Assembly (NCBI GenBank): GCA_927798505.1
Contig: CAKMNE010000101.1
Location: forward strand, 1 to 5,500
From: an uncultured Bacteroidales bacterium
Lineage (GTDB): Bacteria; Bacteroidota; Bacteroidia; Bacteroidales; UBA932
DNA length: 5,500 bases
Direction: 5' to 3'
Within the stretch, counting starts at the first letter, position 1; the number at the start of each line of letters is the position of its first letter. The translations under genes were made by a program, and so were the position numbers. The notes under the pieces were generated by a model. It was given only the letters and a program-made list of their open reading frames with translations. It did not search any database and was not told the origin of the DNA. Of this stretch, positions 4,745-5,500 are shown one piece after another.

Positions 4745-4746
4745 CC

Positions 4747-5500
4747 ATGTTAAGTAGAAAAGTAGCCGATAAGCTCAACGCTTTTGAAACCCCATTTTAT
4801 TTCTATGACATAGATTTGCTCCGCCAGACGCTTCAAAGCGCCGTGTCGGTAGCGGACAGGTATGGATACTGCCTGCATTATGCGATAAAGGCCAACTATG
4901 ACCCGAGGCTGCTCCAGATTATCCGTGAGTATGGGCTGGGCATAGATTGCGCCAGCGGAAACGAAGTGCGCTGTGCAATCGAGGCAGGCTTCGACCCGAA
5001 GAAAATAGTCTATGCGGGAGTGGGCAAACGCGACAAGGAACTGCGCTACGCAATCGAGCAGGGCATTTTTGCCATCAACTGCGAGTCAATAGAGGAACTG
5101 CTTCTGGTGGACAGCCTTGCCGCCGAGGCCGGGAAGGTGGTAGATGTTGCACTGCGTATCAACCCGGACATAGACCCTAAGACCAATTCCTGCATCGACA
5201 CCGGTCAGGCGGATTCCAAATTCGGAATCTCCTACGAGGAAGTTCAGGAGAAGGTTGAGCTTATCAAGAGCCTTGAGCATGTGGCTATCAGGGGCATGCA
5301 TCTGCACATCGGTTCTCAGATTCGCGAGCTGCATGTCTTCGAATACCTTTGCAACAAGGTCAACGCTATAGTGGATTACCTGGTGGGGCTGGGCTTCGAA
5401 CTGGATTTCGTGGATGTCGGAGGTGGACTGGGTGTCAACTACGATGTGCCTGAAAATGAGCCGGTTCCGAATTTTGCATCAGTGTTCTCAATCATCAATT
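4747..5500 (+). CDS. lysA: Diaminopimelate decarboxylase, 5' part (truncated by window edge)
   Basis: The frame is open from the ATG at 4747 to the right edge (251 residues; the family is usually about 385-420, so roughly the last third is missing). The enzyme is a PLP-dependent alanine-racemase-fold (fold type III) decarboxylase that converts meso-diaminopimelate to L-lysine and CO2, the last step of lysine synthesis, in the cytoplasm. Visible motifs are TPFYFYD (15-21), HYAIKAN (44-50; Lys48 is the PLP lysine), DCASGNE (67-73), AGVGKRDKE (90-98), LRINPDIDPKTN (136-147) followed by DSKFGI (156-161), GMHLHIGSQI (183-192) and the phosphate-binding DVGGGLGVNYD (223-233). The INPDIDPKTN and GxHxHIGSQ segments favour LysA over ornithine/arginine decarboxylases or carboxynorspermidine decarboxylase of the same fold. 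The start leaves a complete N-terminus 35 nt after a -7 box. It is divergent from aminotransferase copy 2. The call is very sure. Confidence 0.95.
   Translation, partial: MLSRKVADKLNAFETPFYFYDIDLLRQTLQSAVSVADRYGYCLHYAIKANYDPRLLQIIREYGLGIDCASGNEVRCAIEAGFDPKKIVYAGVGKRDKELRYAIEQGIFAINCESIEELLLVDSLAAEAGKVVDVALRINPDIDPKTNSCIDTGQADSKFGISYEEVQEKVELIKSLEHVAIRGMHLHIGSQIRELHVFEYLCNKVNAIVDYLVGLGFELDFVDVGGGLGVNYDVPENEPVPNFASVFSIIN

Noticed and set aside
5086..5334. 82-codon minus-strand frame
   Set aside because: Antisense to lysA, which has continuous family motifs across the same bases.
1..5500. CRISPR array, insertion sequence, prophage, tRNA or riboswitch
   Set aside because: No regularly spaced repeats, transposase or phage motifs, cloverleaf-like sequence or long structured leader found; all larger stretches are ordinary genes.

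Overview
The window looks like chromosomal DNA of a Bacteroidota bacterium, most likely of the order Bacteroidales. Three things point there. Most gene starts are preceded by the Bacteroidota -7 promoter element TAnnTTTG rather than an E. coli-type -10 or a Shine-Dalgarno sequence. The YebC has the long N-terminus of that phylum. The two aminotransferases share the SVSKRY active-site style that I associate with Bacteroides-type proteins. Coding DNA is of medium GC and the spacers are AT-rich. I see no insertion sequence, phage gene, CRISPR array, rRNA or tRNA.

Layout, left to right. (1) Bases 1-79, minus strand: the first 26 codons of a probable RelE/ParE-type toxin, with a strong promoter that contains a 16-bp perfect palindrome and places transcription at or next to the ATG. 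(2) Bases 80-346: a spacer with that promoter, a 12-bp-stem inverted repeat (131-159), a smaller hairpin (172-187) and a rho-independent terminator (289-322) for the minus-strand genes to its right; about 190-288 shows nothing recognisable. (3) Bases 347-1873, minus strand: a two-gene unit, a PLP-dependent class I/II aminotransferase followed by a small helicase-associated (HA)-domain protein. (4) Bases 1874-2021: divergent promoter region. (5) Bases 2022-3444, plus strand: a membrane-anchored TPR protein tightly coupled (1-nt gap) to a YebC/PmpR/TACO1-family protein. (6) Bases 3451-4656, minus strand: a second aminotransferase, a diverged paralogue of the first, convergent with yebC and only 6 nt from it. 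(7) Bases 4657-4746: a compact divergent promoter region with a perfect 16-bp palindrome and an 11-bp direct repeat. (8) Bases 4747-5500, plus strand: the first 251 codons of lysA, diaminopimelate decarboxylase, running off the right edge.

The functional theme is mostly housekeeping: amino-acid metabolism (two aminotransferases and the last step of lysine synthesis) around a translation/envelope pair (YebC and a YfgM-like TPR protein). I do not see a convincing new defence or mobile system. The points most worth a second look are the duplicated aminotransferases with diverged substrate-side motifs, the symmetric elements inside the toxin and lysA promoters, the TPR-yebC coupling, and the orphan HA-domain gene. 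All homology calls are from reading motifs; no database search was run.
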